Shown here piece after piece: positions 12,365-23,730 of a stretch of DNA of 64,000 nucleotides. The position numbers were made by a program, and so were the translations under genes. How positions within the stretch are numbered: the stretch's first letter is position 1; the number at the start of each line of letters is the position of its first letter. The notes beneath the pieces are model-generated. The model saw only the letters and a program-made list of their open reading frames with translations. It was not told the origin of the DNA and made no database searches. This stretch comes from Apodemus sylvaticus (Eukaryota > Chordata > Mammalia > Rodentia > Muridae). Where the stretch lies: assembly GCF_947179515.1 (NCBI RefSeq), contig NC_067490.1:29570327-29634326 (forward strand). Direction: 5' to 3'.

Positions 12365-12612
12365 CTTAGAAAACTGGAATACCCAAAACATAATCCACAC
12401 ATCAAATGAGGTACAAGAAGAAAGGATGAGTGGCCCCTGGTTCTGGAAAGACTCAGTGAAGCAGTTTTTGGCAAAACCAGAACGGGGAAGTGGGAAGGGG
12501 TGGGTGGGAGGACAGGGGAAGAGAAGGGGACTTACGGGACTTTCGGGGAGTCGGGGGCTAGAAAAGGGGAAATCATTTGAAATGTAAATAAATTATATCG
12601 AATAAAAAAAAA
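12365..12612 (+). other. L1 3' UTR with G-rich tract and poly(A)
   Basis: The region holds a G-rich polypurine stretch (about 12480-12580) with several runs of 3-5 G, which is a guanine-quadruplex candidate typical of L1 3' UTRs. A conserved end (aaatgtaaataaa) follows, then the A-tract. Confidence 0.8.
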
Positions 12613-12624
12613 AAAGGCAGGACC
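12613..12624 (+). repeat. 3' target-site duplication of L1
   Basis: This is the exact second copy of the 12-mer at 6106-6117. Confidence 0.85.
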
Positions 12625-13149
12625 ATCCAGAAATGAACTGCAGTGTTCTCAGTCGAATAACAGAGGAGAAAAAGGTACAAGACGCTCCAAAATTTTACTT
12701 AAAGATGAGAAACACATGTTGGATTTTATTAGATGATTTTTTGGAGCAGTTTTACAGGGATTGATTTAAAGGAAATGCATACCTTGTCAGTTATAGTTAT
12801 TACAATGTTAAATAGCTTGGTGACCTGCCCTTGTAAGGACACTGCAACATATGGAGGAGTAATCTCATCATTTGCTTTACTAAATTCAGAAACAGCTCCT
12901 CACCTTCTGATTGGCCTCAGGAGGGACTGGCAATTAGGCGTATCATTCTCAAAATCCAGTTCTTTTAAAATGATATCTTTAGCCTCAGATCTAGGACCCA
13001 CACTTTCTACTGCCTCTGTCAGCCAAGCAATACATCTTACAGGGTTCTTCTGGTTATTGTATCATATTAGCGAGCCTCTCCGTGCTCCCAGCCAGCAGAT
13101 CCTCTTTGCTACATATCAGCTGGGTTGCCACTCCCAGTCCCATTTCCCT
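12625..13149. other. Gene-free sequence right of L1
   Basis: This is mixed-composition sequence with a 171-codon open frame (12733-13248) that shows no family signature and runs on into telomere-like repeat. I do not regard it as a gene. Confidence 0.4.
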
Positions 13150-13235
13150 GTGCCCATAAGCATTTCAACCCCAAACCCTACCTCTACCCCAATCCCAATC
13201 ACAACCCAACACCAACCCGTTATGCTAATGCTAAC
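13150..13235 (+). repeat. Degenerate telomere-like repeat, block 4
   Basis: C-rich, G-poor hexamer-like sequence (ccccaaaccctacc, cccaatcccaatc) has the same strand orientation as blocks 1-3. It abuts an LTR on its right. Confidence 0.55.
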
Positions 13236-13239
13236 TTGT

Positions 13240-13632
13240 CTTAATTAGGGTTTTGGCTGCTACATTATTACCAAAAAGCAAGTTGGGGAGGAAAGATTTA
13301 TTTGGTTCACAAGTCTTCATTTCGGGTTATCAGGAAGTCAGGACAGGAATTCAAATGGGGCAGGATCCTGGAGGCAGGAGTTGATGCAGTGGCCATGGAG
13401 GGTGCTGCTTACTGGCTTGCTTCACATGGCTTGCACATCTTGCTCTTATAGAGCCTAGAGCACCCATGCCCAGGGATGACACTACTCACAATGGACTAAG
13501 TATTCCCCACTGATCACTAATTAAGAAAATGCCTTACAGCTGGATCTCATGGAAGCATTTCCTCATCTGAAGCTCCTTCCTCTCTGATGACTCTAGCTTG
13601 TATCCAGTTGACAAACAAAAGTAGCCAATACA
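13240..13632 (-). mobile_element. Solo LTR, same family as the 38-40 kb pair
   Basis: On the minus strand it begins near tgtattggctacttttg and ends near aaccctaatt. It shares with the LTR pair at 38.1 and 39.7 kb the motifs agctggatctcatgga, gccatggagg and caagttggggaggaaag. It is read as an ERVL/MaLR-like solo LTR, more diverged than the pair. Confidence 0.6.
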
Positions 13633-14690
13633 CGGAGTATCAGCCATTCAGGTAAGACTACTTACCCTTGCCCTTCAAGTTTGAGACTAATGAACCAAAA
13701 TACAAAACAAAACAAAACAGGACCCTATCTTTATGAATTGCCCAATCTTGGATATTTTGTTAAAGCAATAGAAAATGAACTTTGAAGGTACTTCCCCCAC
13801 ACTATGTAGAAAGGAACAACAAAGCCAATGTCTCAATTCTAAATCTACAATTATTCGAGGAAGAGGTACTTGTCACTAGAAATCTGTACATTGTTATGTA
13901 TTCTGGATTTAGGAGATTAAATAATTCTCTGCTTGGGGCAGAAGCTTCAGTAAGGAGGGTGGGGGCAGGCCTCAATATATGAACCTTTGTGAAGATGTGC
14001 AACTTTTATCTAAACTATAGGGTTCCCCTCTTTGTTCTCCATAGTGAATCATAAAAAGCAAAATTCCATTTACTCAGGTGATCAACAGGAGCTCGTGTTC
14101 TTTCCTCCAAAGTTAGCCATGGAATGTAGACTCAACCCCTCTCCTTGTCCCCTCTACTACACTCCGTCTCATGTCCATGCTCACCAGATAGACAATACTG
14201 TGCAGAGTGGTTAAGAATCGTCTAAGCAGATAGTCCTGGTTTCCATTTCAGTCTTACCCTATGCCATGCCCCTCTCTGTTCAATCACATTTCTTCTCTTT
14301 TGCCCATGTTTTACTGTGATTAAGCATGAAAGCAAGCAGCATTCCCTGGGTCTTTATTTATAAAGGCTTCTGAAATTTTCAATTAAGTAAATGTGTCCTG
14401 CTGCTCCCTTGTGAAGAAGTCTTTTGTTATTGGAGCCCAACTATTATGATTACCATTGTGTTCCTATGCCCTCCCATACATTAGGTTGACACAGAAAGTG
14501 ACTCTCCTAAATTTGACTAACTGCAACAACATGAATTCTGGCATACACTCAATATGATAGGATAGAAAAGATTTTTCTGCATTGTCTTAGAGCCTTGGAT
14601 AAGACTGAACATAAAACTGACAAAATTTAATTTTAAAAAACCTTAAAATTTTACTTTGTCATGAAAGAAATGGGTGTGTGTATATAAGTA
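13633..14690. other. Gene-free sequence
   Basis: There is an aaaacaaaacaaaacaa-like simple stretch near 13700. Otherwise no gene or clear repeat is seen. Confidence 0.35.
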
Positions 14691-14694
14691 TTTT

Positions 14695-15180
14695 CTTTTC
14701 TTTTTCTTTTTTTATTATATATTTTTATTTTCTATATTCTTTGTTTGCATTCCAAATGAATTCCCCTTTCCCAGTTCCCCCCTCCCCATATGTCCCATAA
14801 ACCTTCTTCTTTTCACCAATTCTCCAAACACCTCCATCCTTTTTCTCTGTCCTTATATTCCCCTCCAATGCTAGATCAATCCTTTCCAGGATCAGGACCC
14901 TCTCCTTACTTCTTCATGGGAGTCATTTGTTATGCTAATTGTGCCTTGGGTATTCAGAGCTTCTGGGCTAATTAATATCCACTTATCAGAAATTGCATTC
15001 CATACGTATTCTTTTGTGATTGGGTTACCTCACTTAGGATGATATTTTCCAGATCCAACCATTTGCCTAAAAATTTCATGAATTCATTGTTTTTAATTGC
15101 TGAGTAGTATTCCATTGTGTAAACATACCACATTTTCTGTATCCATTCCTCCATTGAGGGACATCTCATAATCAATATTT
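14695..15180 (-). mobile_element. 5'-truncated older L1, 3' end
   Basis: Reading on the minus strand gives the ORF2 C-terminus (...WIQKMWYVYTMEYYSAIKNNEF...; coding part about 14972-15178) and then the L1 3' UTR with its A-rich end at about 14695-14720. Only about 480 bp of the element is present. Confidence 0.8.
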
Positions 15181-15359
15181 TGAAAACGTAACACGTTTGA
15201 ATGACTAGACCCCACAGTCTGAAATTTGGACAACTGATATTTAAAAAAAAAATCAACCAATTAAACAACAAAGAACAACCTTTGCTCTCTCTTGACTTTT
15301 GTCAAAAGTCCAGGATTCCTTCAGGGAACCTTTTGGAGTCAATAAGTCATTACTGGCCT

Positions 15360-15785
15360 ATGATATACTTTTCCAGTTTTATTTCTATTGCTGTAACAAA
15401 CTCTGTGATCAAAAGTAATTTGTTTTATAGATTATAGTTTATCATTGAGGGAAGTCAAGGCAGGAACCCAAGGCAATAAAGAAACAAAACCAAAGGAGTG
15501 ATATCACTTATTAGCCTGCTCTGAGACTCACATTCAGCTGTTTTTTTTCTTAAACAGACCAGGCCTCACTGCCTGGGGATGGTAATGGACAGTAATGGGG
15601 GCTGGGTCCTTCTACATCAACTAGTTAAAAAACAAACAAAAACAAAACACAAAAGCAGGCTCCCAAACAAACAAACAACAACAAAAACCCGAAGACACAC
15701 CCACAGCCCAATCTAATGGAATCAATTCCTCAGTTGAGGTTCTCTTTTCCCAAGGCAATCAAGTTGATAACCAAGATTAGTCATC
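15360..15785 (-). mobile_element. Diverged LTR-like repeat with A-rich insert
   Basis: Fragments such as tttctattgctgtaac, gaagtcaaggcaggaac and the distal caatcaagttgata match the solo LTR family seen at 13.2 and 38-40 kb. An (AAACAAAC)n-like stretch at about 15625-15685 interrupts it. Confidence 0.45.
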
Positions 15786-16255
15786 TCACAAAGACAGCCA
15801 AAATGGCAGCAGAACCTGTAGTAAAAGAAAAGATTTCTTTCCTGCCTTACCATTAAGTTTAACAGAAAATGCATTAATGAGAGAAAAACATTCACACTTC
15901 TTCAAAATGTTTTTCATGACAAGGGACGTTAAAAATTAAACACTCAAACAAAAAAAAGCTGTGAAATTCTTATAATAGGTATTAAGAAATTTGCATAAAA
16001 ATGATTGGACAAAAGAACACAATATAATGATGGTAATTGGAAAACACATATCAAGGGTTCCTTTGGGGCATCCACAATCTGTATCGTCCTCCTACTCTCT
16101 CAGTATAGAGAGGGGTGTTTGGAGTAAGGCTTTGTGTGAGGGAAGTATATGTGTGAGGGAATATGTGAACATGATCTCATGCTTCTGTTGTGTTCTCATA
16201 TGTGATAGTATTGAGGGTAGCATGTCCTAAACCATATCAACTATAAAAGCATCTT
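15786..16255. other. Gene-free sequence
   Basis: No coding or RNA feature is seen. An open frame at 15991-16230 has no recognisable family. Confidence 0.35.
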
Positions 16256-16790
16256 TTACATACCTGATGCAATTGTCATCTCAGAGGCTTACTGCCTCCA
16301 TCTTCTAACCTAGGCCTAGTCCTGGAAGTTTCTAGACTCCATACAATCTTATCTAGGCCTAGAATGTTTCAGCTTATGAGACTTACTGCTGAATAACCTC
16401 ACTCCTTCTAGCTTTTTTCTGAACTCTGGATAGCTGGTCAACTCACCTCTTCTGGCTCAAACTCCTCTCCAAGCTAACTGATTCAATCTGGCTTCTCTTC
16501 CAGCCTCTGGCCTTTTGTTCTGGTTAGCCCCAAACTAACTCTGGCAATATGTTCTAATCTTCTGGCTCCTTCTCATTCTCAAGCTTTTTCTACCTATGCC
16601 TGGCTTGTTCTCCCTCTTCAACCTATCTCTGTATATCTGTCTTAGTAAAACTGCCTTCTCTCCTTTGTACTCATCTCTCTTAAGTAGCCTCTTTTCTGTC
16701 TGTTCTCATGAGAGATGAACATATCCTATCCTGTCAAAACTATCATTCATCATTTTGGCTCTCAGTTTGACACCACTTTCAAACAGGGGT
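16256..16790. mobile_element. Possible rodent LTR-type repeat
   Basis: This is a CT-rich block with repeated words (cttctggctc, ctcaagctt, ctaggcctag twice). It has the texture of a rodent ERV-derived interspersed repeat. No ends were defined and the family is unknown. Confidence 0.3.
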
Positions 16791-17095
16791 GCTTCCTTCT
16801 ACAAACTAATGTTGCTTTCATTGTTTGGGCTTAAGTAGGTGTACTAAGATTGTGTCTGTGTTCCAGCCAAAGTGGTTAAAGGGACAGCAATAACTGACTT
16901 GCCTAAACTCATGTTTTAGGAATCCATAATTTTCTAGTATTTCTAATTTTATATTCACTTGTGGATACCAGCTTCAAACACAGAAGCATCCACCTCACAT
17001 GGAGATTGCTGAACAGAATTCTGAAAATCAAAGCATTATAGTCCCATTTGATTTACAAAATAGGTACAGGTGAGTGTAGATATAGATATAGAGAT

Positions 17096-17152
17096 AAATT
17101 ATATATATATACATATATATATGCATATATATATATATATATAAAGATATAA
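17096..17152. repeat. (AT)n microsatellite
   Basis: The tract is alternating TA with a few CA/GC interruptions. A (GA/GATA)-like patch follows at 17158-17180. Confidence 0.85.
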
Positions 17153-17239
17153 TAGAGGTAGAGAGAGAGATAGAGATGGGTGAAATGATAGATACCTTAG
17201 TGCTTCTACATTTTTAATGGAACTGTGAAGACCATAATG

Positions 17240-17635
17240 AATTGATACCATTATTGATTTTTGGAATGCCATTTGTATAGAATGGTTGGATGATTACTGA
17301 AGGCCCACGATCTTGGTTTCTAGCTCAGTGCAATTGGTAGGTGGGTAGCAAAACATTAGGAGGCAGAGCTTGATGGAAGGCCTATATGTTATTGGAAATA
17401 TGACCTCAAAAAAAGATTATTGGAACTCTCTGTTTCACTTCTCAGGCATCATGAGAACAGTTTGCTCTAGTATGCACTTCTATTCATATATACTCCCTTT
17501 CTACTGGCCCAAAACCTACTGGGCTAACCCATGGATTAGAACCTATAAAATGTGAACTAAAGGTGACTTCCTCTTTTTATAAGTTGATAGTTTCATTTAT
17601 TTGTTACAGCAATAAAAAGCCAACTAACAGTAACA
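17240..17635 (+). mobile_element. MaLR-like solo LTR
   Basis: Motifs in order are ggaggcagagcttgatgg, aggcatcatgaga, catggattagaacc, ttataagttgatag and an end like ttacagcaataaaaagcc. This order matches mammalian-apparent MaLR LTRs as I remember them. The boundaries are approximate. Confidence 0.45.
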
Positions 17636-17683
17636 TATGTCATCTCTTTTGTGTATAAACATGTTCATGGATATATATACATG

Positions 17684-17730
17684 GGTGTGTGTTTGTGTGT
17701 GTGTGTGTGTATGTGTGTGTGTGTGTTTGT
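17684..17730. repeat. (TG)n microsatellite
   Basis: The tract is GT dinucleotides with minor interruptions. It lies just upstream of a minus-strand B4 SINE. Confidence 0.9.
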
Positions 17731-17764
17731 CCAAGAGCCTCATCAGATACCACTTTCCACTTTA

Positions 17765-17990
17765 TTTTTTGAGACAGCACCTCTCACTGAACCTGGAGCT
17801 TATCATTTTGGTGAGACTTCTAAGTTACCAGCAAGGTCCAGGAACCCACCAGTCTCTACCTCTCCAGAGCTGGAACTATAAATACACATTATCTTACCTA
17901 CTTTTTATATGGGTGCTAGGAATCCAAATTCAAGTCATCTTGCTTGTGAGAAAAGCACTGTAGCATCTAAGCAATCAATCCAGCCTTATT
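17765..17990 (-). mobile_element. B4/RSINE1-type SINE
   Basis: Plus-strand words gagacagcacctctcactg, acctggagctta, gggtgctaggaat and caatccagcc are the reverse complement of the rodent B4/RSINE1 body and its ID-like head. Confidence 0.65.
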
Positions 17991-18149
17991 GCTCCTTTGT
18001 AATAAGTCTGGATGTTTCTTCATTTTCACTTCCTAAATTTATGAGTTTATTCCATTTTAACTCAAGCATAGTGCAGGGGTAAATATTATCACCCAAACTT
18101 ATCTTCAACAAAAACAGGTACATAATTTATTCTTATGGTCTGTGAGTAT

Positions 18150-18482
18150 CTTGGTTATTCAATTGCTGTGATAACATACTATGACTCAAAGTAACTTAAG
18201 AAAGAAAGATTACTTTGCCTTTCCATTTCAGAGAAAGAGTCCATAATGGAAGGGGAGACATGGCAGCGGAAGCTGAAAGAGCAAATCTTCAAACATAGTC
18301 AGAAAAAAAAGTCTAGAAGGGAGAGGTTATAACCTTTCACCTCTCACCCACAGTGATTGATGCACTTCCTCCCACAAGGCCACATCTCCTTATTACTTCT
18401 TTAAACAGTACTGTCTGCTGAGGAATAGGCATTCATATCTGTGCACTCTGAGAGACATTTCTCATTTAAACTACCACAGCGA
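18150..18482 (-). mobile_element. Solo LTR, type B (minus strand)
   Basis: It runs from cttggttattcaattgctgtg to ...ttaaactaccaca. It has caaggccacatctcc and ctcagaagagcttcc-like words shared with copies at 22.2, 44.6 and 45.2 kb. TG...CA-type ends on the minus strand suggest an LTR. Confidence 0.5.
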
Positions 18483-19075
18483 CATTAATATTCTAAGAAT
18501 CCAAAATTGTGACATGTCTTAATGACAATTTTTAATAATAAGCAAGTAATTAAAATAATAGAAATATGTTATTTATTAGATATTATATGGGTCACTAATT
18601 TATGTTGATATAACACGATTTACTAGAGTAAAGTAAATTCATTACTCTAACTTATGCGTCAGTGAGTTGAAAGGAAGTCAACTTTGCCTAGCCTAATCTT
18701 TCCAGGGGTCAGTTTGCAATATGTCTCCAGCATAGAAATTCTCCCTATTCTTCTCTGTTCATTGCAAGCTGGTAGATGTATCAGAGAGCAAGTGAGAAGG
18801 TGCAGGACCTAACGAAGTGTATCCCTTATACTCAAATTTCATAGGCAAGTTAACTCTCAAAGTAAATTTGGAAGTATGGGGTGGGAAATTGTGATTTCTA
18901 ATTCATAATAAAGAATATCTATTTGGTCTTTATTCTAGTTCCTGTTGTGAAACTAAAGATCATGAAATCTCCACAGTAGTATGAAATCACAAATGTGAAA
19001 AGGACATCTTTTGTTACAATAAGTTTCTTTCAGATATAGCTGAGGTTATGTCAGTGTGGTGACATTTGGCAACTC
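18483..19075. other. Gene-free AT-rich sequence
   Basis: No exon, RNA gene or defined repeat is seen. Confidence 0.35.
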
Positions 19076-19079
19076 TTGA

Positions 19080-19400
19080 AGAAAGGAAGCTGATCAGATG
19101 ATTAGAAGCTTCAGGACTTTCATTCACCCCAAGGCTTCCTTCTTTGCCTGCTTGCACTTACTTGCCAGCACATCTGTTGCAACTTACATCTTCAGGATTC
19201 CAGCATATACAAAAGACCAGCTGAAACACCCAGCCTTGTGGAACTGAGCAACTACTAGATTCTTGGACTTCCCATTCACAGCTGCCCATTGTTGGATTAT
19301 TTGGACTGCAGACTGTAAGGTCATTCCAGTAAATTCTTTAATATATAGAGACATTACTGATAGTCCTGATATAAACTCTCCATATTCACAGGAGAAGATG
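19080..19400 (+). mobile_element. Rodent LTR-like repeat
   Basis: The words cattcaccccaaggcttc, cttcaggattccagcat, gattcttggacttcc and ggactgcagactgtaagg occur in the order of a common rodent LTR-class repeat. An antisense open frame across it (19184-19489) is not a gene. Confidence 0.45.
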
Positions 19401-19981
19401 ATGTTCAGAGAACCATGGTGAGCACATTCTGGAAGCACGGTGCATTTTAAGGGGCATTGTTGCTTCTCCCCACATCTTATCCTATACATTTTTAACCATC
19501 TGGTTGTTACTGAGTTGTATGTCTTTATGATCTAGTCGTTCCTTCTCATGCATGAAGGTAAACTTCCCAGTGAATATACAAAATGAAAAATTCCAAATAT
19601 TTCAGAAAATCCAAAAAATTAAAAGCCAAGAAAAAAATTACAAAATTTAAATGGATTCTAATCTGAACAATGGTGAACTCCATGTCACTTGATCTGTCAT
19701 GTAAAAGATATAAATCATACATTTGTTTAGGTTCCACACTCTGTATATACTTTACATCCCTTGATCCTGAGCTATGGTCAGTGAATCTGAAGTTGGGAAA
19801 ATGACAACAATGTTATTTAAGAGACTAGACTAGACATTTCAATTTGGGAGGAAAGGGTTCAACTATCTGTGAATGAGTATTCAGAAGAAGGCAAGAAGAC
19901 AGCGAGGGATTTTGTGAGATGTTAAGTGTTGAGGTAGATCAAAACTAATATGGCTAACAGAAGATAAAGAATCGATTATGT

Positions 19982-20170
19982 GGGGCTGGAGAGATGGTTC
20001 AGTAGTTAAAAGTACTGACTGCTCTTCTGAAGGTCCTGAGTTCAAATCCTAGGAATCACATGGTAGCTCACAGTCATCCATAATGAGATCTGATGCCCTT
20101 TTCTGGTACATCTGAGGACAGCTACAGTGTACTTAGATATAACAATAAATAACTCTTTTCAAAAAAAAAA
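19982..20170 (+). mobile_element. B2 SINE with target-site duplication
   Basis: This is a tRNA-derived B2 head (ggggctggagagatgg), a B2 body and an A-rich tail. A 15-bp duplication with one C/T difference flanks it (19967-19981 and 20171-20185). Confidence 0.9.
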
Positions 20171-20424
20171 AAGAATTGATTATGTAACAAGGAAGGAAAT
20201 GTCCATAAAACAAGAGTCTGATAACCTTGAGTTATCAGTGATGAGTATTTTGAGCCTCTGGGGATAGTGTCAGTGCCTGTGATTCAGGGGTAGACATAAT
20301 CAGTATTCTTTGGCAGCAGCTAAATGCTAAATAAATCTCCCATGGTTATGTTTCCTGATTCAATTCAAAACCCTCTTTCAAATGGTGCTTTGTTAACACC
20401 TTCCTTTTACTCCCACAGTAGCTG

Positions 20425-20870
20425 TTAATGTGTGACCACAGAGACATGCTTGGGGGTCGAGGGCATGATTGTTTTATTCTGGGGACTCTGGAGAGGGTAT
20501 AAATTTGACGCCCCCAAGAGGGCCTGGGTGACTGCTGCTTCTCACTGCTGATGCTTCCATTGCTGTTGTGTTTGCTATTGCTGGATTACCAGATTGCTGG
20601 GTTGGATTGCTGGACTACTAGACTGCTGGATTGCTGGACTGCTAGATTGCTGGATTGCTGTTTTGCTGCTGGTTTCCTGCTGGTTTTCTGGACTACCATA
20701 TATTCTGATTACAAAGACTGGATTTGCCCCAAAGAAGTTGATGACCCTAATTAGTATGAAATAACCTATAGAAGTCTACTTCCTCTTTCCAATATAACCT
20801 TCTTCATCTCCTACCTAGTGTTGAGAGGCTGGAAGAAATTAGGGTTGGAAGGGAGGTAGCGGTGTAAGAA
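20425..20870 (+). mobile_element. Probable LTR with TATA box and minisatellite
   Basis: A TATAAA at 20498-20503 sits upstream of a GC-richer stretch. A degenerate tandem array of ctggattg/ctggact units follows (about 20575-20670). The pattern is like RMER4-type rodent LTRs, but the name is tentative. Confidence 0.45.
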
Positions 20871-21190
20871 CTGCTTCGTGCTTATGCAGGAAGCATTTTT
20901 CTCATTTTAACTTCTTTTCTTGGGTTCTTATACAAAGATCTGAATTCTGAATCTCAGCACCTATGCATAAACACCAGAATGGGAAGTCTGTGTCTGTACA
21001 CCAGAGCAGGTGGCCAGAGACAGGCAGATTCCACAGGGTCTACCACCTTGTCATTCCAGTCAATGTATGCTCTCAGGCTCAATGAGAGACCCTCTCTCTA
21101 AGACTAAGGTGGAGGGTGATAGAAGTTTACCAGTGTTAACCTTGTATCTCCACATTGACATCCACTGCATCTACATACACACATGTGGGT

Positions 21191-21192
<2 letters not shown>

Positions 21193-21231
<39 letters not shown>

Positions 21232-21247
21232 ACACACACACATACAC
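21193..21247. repeat. (CA)n microsatellite
   Basis: The tract is CA dinucleotides with two TA interruptions. Confidence 0.95.
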
Positions 21248-21949
21248 CAGAAACCCTGATTTACAGCTGCTCTATTAGAACCGATGATGTGGGGCTGAGA
21301 TTCATATTAAGAATAGCAGCAGTTTCGCGGAACCTAACCTATTGTGCCCAATGTCGTGTTCATGTGGCTCCTTCCTGTAGGTGATCATGGAACATCCAGC
21401 TGAAGAACTGATGGGGCAAAGGAAAGAAAACCTATAACGGTTTTCAGAAGCAAATCACTGAGAGAGATGCTAGCACATCAAGGGTGAGCGTTTCCAGCTC
21501 AGCAACAAACTTTGTTTTTTTAGGCAGTAAGAACTACAATGTTTCTGAAGACAGGGTAAGGTCTACTTAAGTGATTGTTGTGCCATCTCTTAAGGACATG
21601 AGAGCACCCTGGGGTTTGTTTCAATTAATCCCACATACTATAAATACAGCCTATTGAGAGAGTAAGCTGAAATGAGAAGGGTTTCTTATCTCCTCTCCTT
21701 TTCCTTAGGTGCCGATTCTGAAAACCATTGTTCATAGAAGGAGTAGATGAGTAAAAAGGATAATATTTTAGAAACGCTAATCTATCCCTTGAATTCCTTC
21801 CAAGCTGATTGCAAAGCCCCACAGCGTTCTATCACTGAAAGTATTTTTAATAGTCACTATATTGGTTTAAAAATAAAAGTAGATGTATTTTTTTTTTTGT
21901 AGAATTTGGCTTCCAGACATGAAGTTCTTTTCTCTCCTTTATTTTTACT

Positions 21950-22102
21950 TTTTTAAAAATTTTTTTGAAACATGCTTTCTCTTTGTAGCCCTAGCTGTCC
22001 TGGAACTCGACCTGTGGACCAAGCAAACCCCAAACTCAGAGGTCTGCTCTTTTCTGCCTCCCAAGTGCTGGGATTACGAGCATGTGCCAAGACTACCTGA
22101 CT
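21950..22102 (-). mobile_element. B1 SINE, degraded
   Basis: Plus-strand words ctagctgtcctggaactcg, cctcccaagtgctggg and a leading T-rich tract are the reverse complement of B1. Confidence 0.8.
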
Positions 22103-22185
22103 AGTATTTAGGTTTTCAAATTTAACTTTTCTATTCTTTCTTTCTTTTTTATAGTTTGTATGTAATACAGTTTTTTTTTTTACCC

Positions 22186-22553
22186 AGTGTCTTAGAATTT
22201 TTTTTTTTTTTGCTATGAAGAGACACCATGGTCATGCAACTTTTACAAAGGAAAATATTTAATTGGGACTGGCCATGAGTTTTGAAGGTTTAGTCCATTA
22301 TTACCATGACAGGAAGCAGAGCAGCATGTCAGCAGACATGGTGCTGGAGGGGCTGAGAGTTCTCTATCTTGATCAACAGGCAACAGAAGCTACTGTGAGC
22401 CACACTGGGCATAGCTTGAGCAAAGGAGAATTCAAACCCTGATAAACTTCCTCCAACAAGGCCATACCCCTTAATAGTGCCACTCCCTATGGGCCAAGCA
22501 TTCAAACATCTGGGTCTATGGGAGCCGTTCCTAATCAGACCACCACAGCCAGT
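22186..22553 (-). mobile_element. Solo LTR, type B
   Basis: It runs from tgtcttagaa to gaccaccaca. Words include agacaccatgg, atttaattgggact, gctggaggggctgagagttc, ccaacaaggccatacc and tagtgccactccctatggg. The minus strand starts TGTGGTGG and ends ...AAGACA, so the termini look like an LTR. A T-run replaces part of its end. Confidence 0.65.
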
Positions 22554-22559
22554 GAGGAC

Positions 22560-23470
22560 AGCAAAACGTGAAATGATACTGAATGGTTGAGAAGATTGTC
22601 ACGTTTTGTAAAAACAGGAGAAAGCGCACACCCAGAAAAATCTTCCTCATCTTTCTCTGGGCATGAATCCACACTACCTTCAAGAATCAAATGCTGTCAT
22701 CACATAATTCTAGACACAGGATAAAAATTTGGGTGTTCTATGAGGCCCTTTCCTTAAATTTAGGCAAACAAACACAATGTTACATATTCCAAAGTTAACA
22801 TTCCTGAACAGTGTTTCTGAGCACACTAGAGGGCGCTGTGGCCTGTGCCAGGTCGACCCAGCCCTGGATCATTTTGCTGAAGAGCAAGAAGACCAGGAAG
22901 TCATCACAAACACTTTCTGCTTGCCTTCCATAAGTCAGTTTTTCTAAAAACTTTCTTCTTTGTTGCTCACCCACTCACTAATAACGTGAAAAAGCTAACG
23001 TGCCCTGGTCGAGAGAGGTCAGAGGCGGAGTTCAGAATTAAAGCCAGGGAAGGGAAATTAAAGTCTGAATGCCAGCACTTACTTTAGTAAGAAATGAAAG
23101 GGTGCTGGGTATGGATTTTGTGTGGTCAGAGTAGACAGCAGTGCACACAACTGGATTCTTGGTCACTGTTTTTGTCTCTGGAGTCAGAAGCCAGGTCTGC
23201 CTTCATACTGTATAGGTGCAGGACTGAGGACAGCTCCAGCCCTCATAAACTCTTGCTACAAGCTTCATGAGGGAGAGTTTCAAGTGATTTTCCCCCACCT
23301 CAAAGAACTCCTTTGTTTTCAACAAAGCCCAATGTCTGAGCCTTTCTTTCCCTAAATATTGTAGTGGCAAACCAGTGTATCGTTATAAATTCAGGATGTT
23401 ACAAAAAGAAATGCAGCCAAAGTAGCTGTGATAGTAAGAAAAAAAGGCACACTAGGCCTAATTAAGTCTG
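22560..23470. other. Gene-free sequence
   Basis: No gene or clear repeat is found, apart from some B-SINE-like texture. Confidence 0.3.
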
Positions 23471-23487
23471 CTTTAAAGTTCTTCAAT

Positions 23488-23667
23488 TGGGGTTGGAGAG
23501 ATGGCTCAGCAGGTAAGAGCACCGACTGCTCTTCCAAAGGTCATGAGTTCAAATCCCAGCATCCACATGGTGGCTCACAACCACCTGTAAAGAGATCTGA
23601 CACCCTATTCTGGTGTCTGAAGACAGCTACAGTATACTTACATATAGTAAATAAATATCTTTTAGAA
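23488..23667 (+). mobile_element. B2 SINE with 13-bp target-site duplication
   Basis: The B2 head ggttggagagatggctcag and body are well preserved. The 13-mer aaagttcttcaat flanks it exactly (23475-23487 and 23668-23680). Confidence 0.92.
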
Positions 23668-23697
23668 AAAGTTCTTCAATCAAAAACAGCGCAATCA

Positions 23698-23730
23698 TCA
23701 TTATCATCATCATCATCATCATCATCATCT
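23698..23730. repeat. (ATC)n trinucleotide repeat
   Basis: About ten ATC/CAT units lie immediately downstream of a B2. Confidence 0.9.

Larger units (their letters stand above)
6118..12612 (+). mobile_element. Full-length L1 (LINE-1), probably rat lineage
   Basis: The element is about 6.5 kb and runs from a GGC-rich 5' end (6118-6136) to poly(A) at 12612. It is bounded by an exact 12-bp target-site duplication, as expected of target-primed reverse transcription. The order is 5' UTR (6118-7245), ORF1 (7246-8453), short spacer, ORF2 (8504-12364) and a G-rich 3' UTR (12365-12600). The protein-level match of ORF2 to rodent L1 is clear. Both ORFs carry frameshifts and ORF2 has a premature stop, so the copy cannot move on its own. 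The few lesions and the intact duplication suggest a fairly recent insertion. Confidence 0.93.

Noticed and set aside
12733..13248. 171-codon open frame
   Set aside because: It has no recognisable domain, runs into telomere-like repeat, and lacks a promoter or splice context.
20575..20670. CRISPR-like short repeats
   Set aside because: It is a degenerate minisatellite without regular spacers in a mammalian genome.
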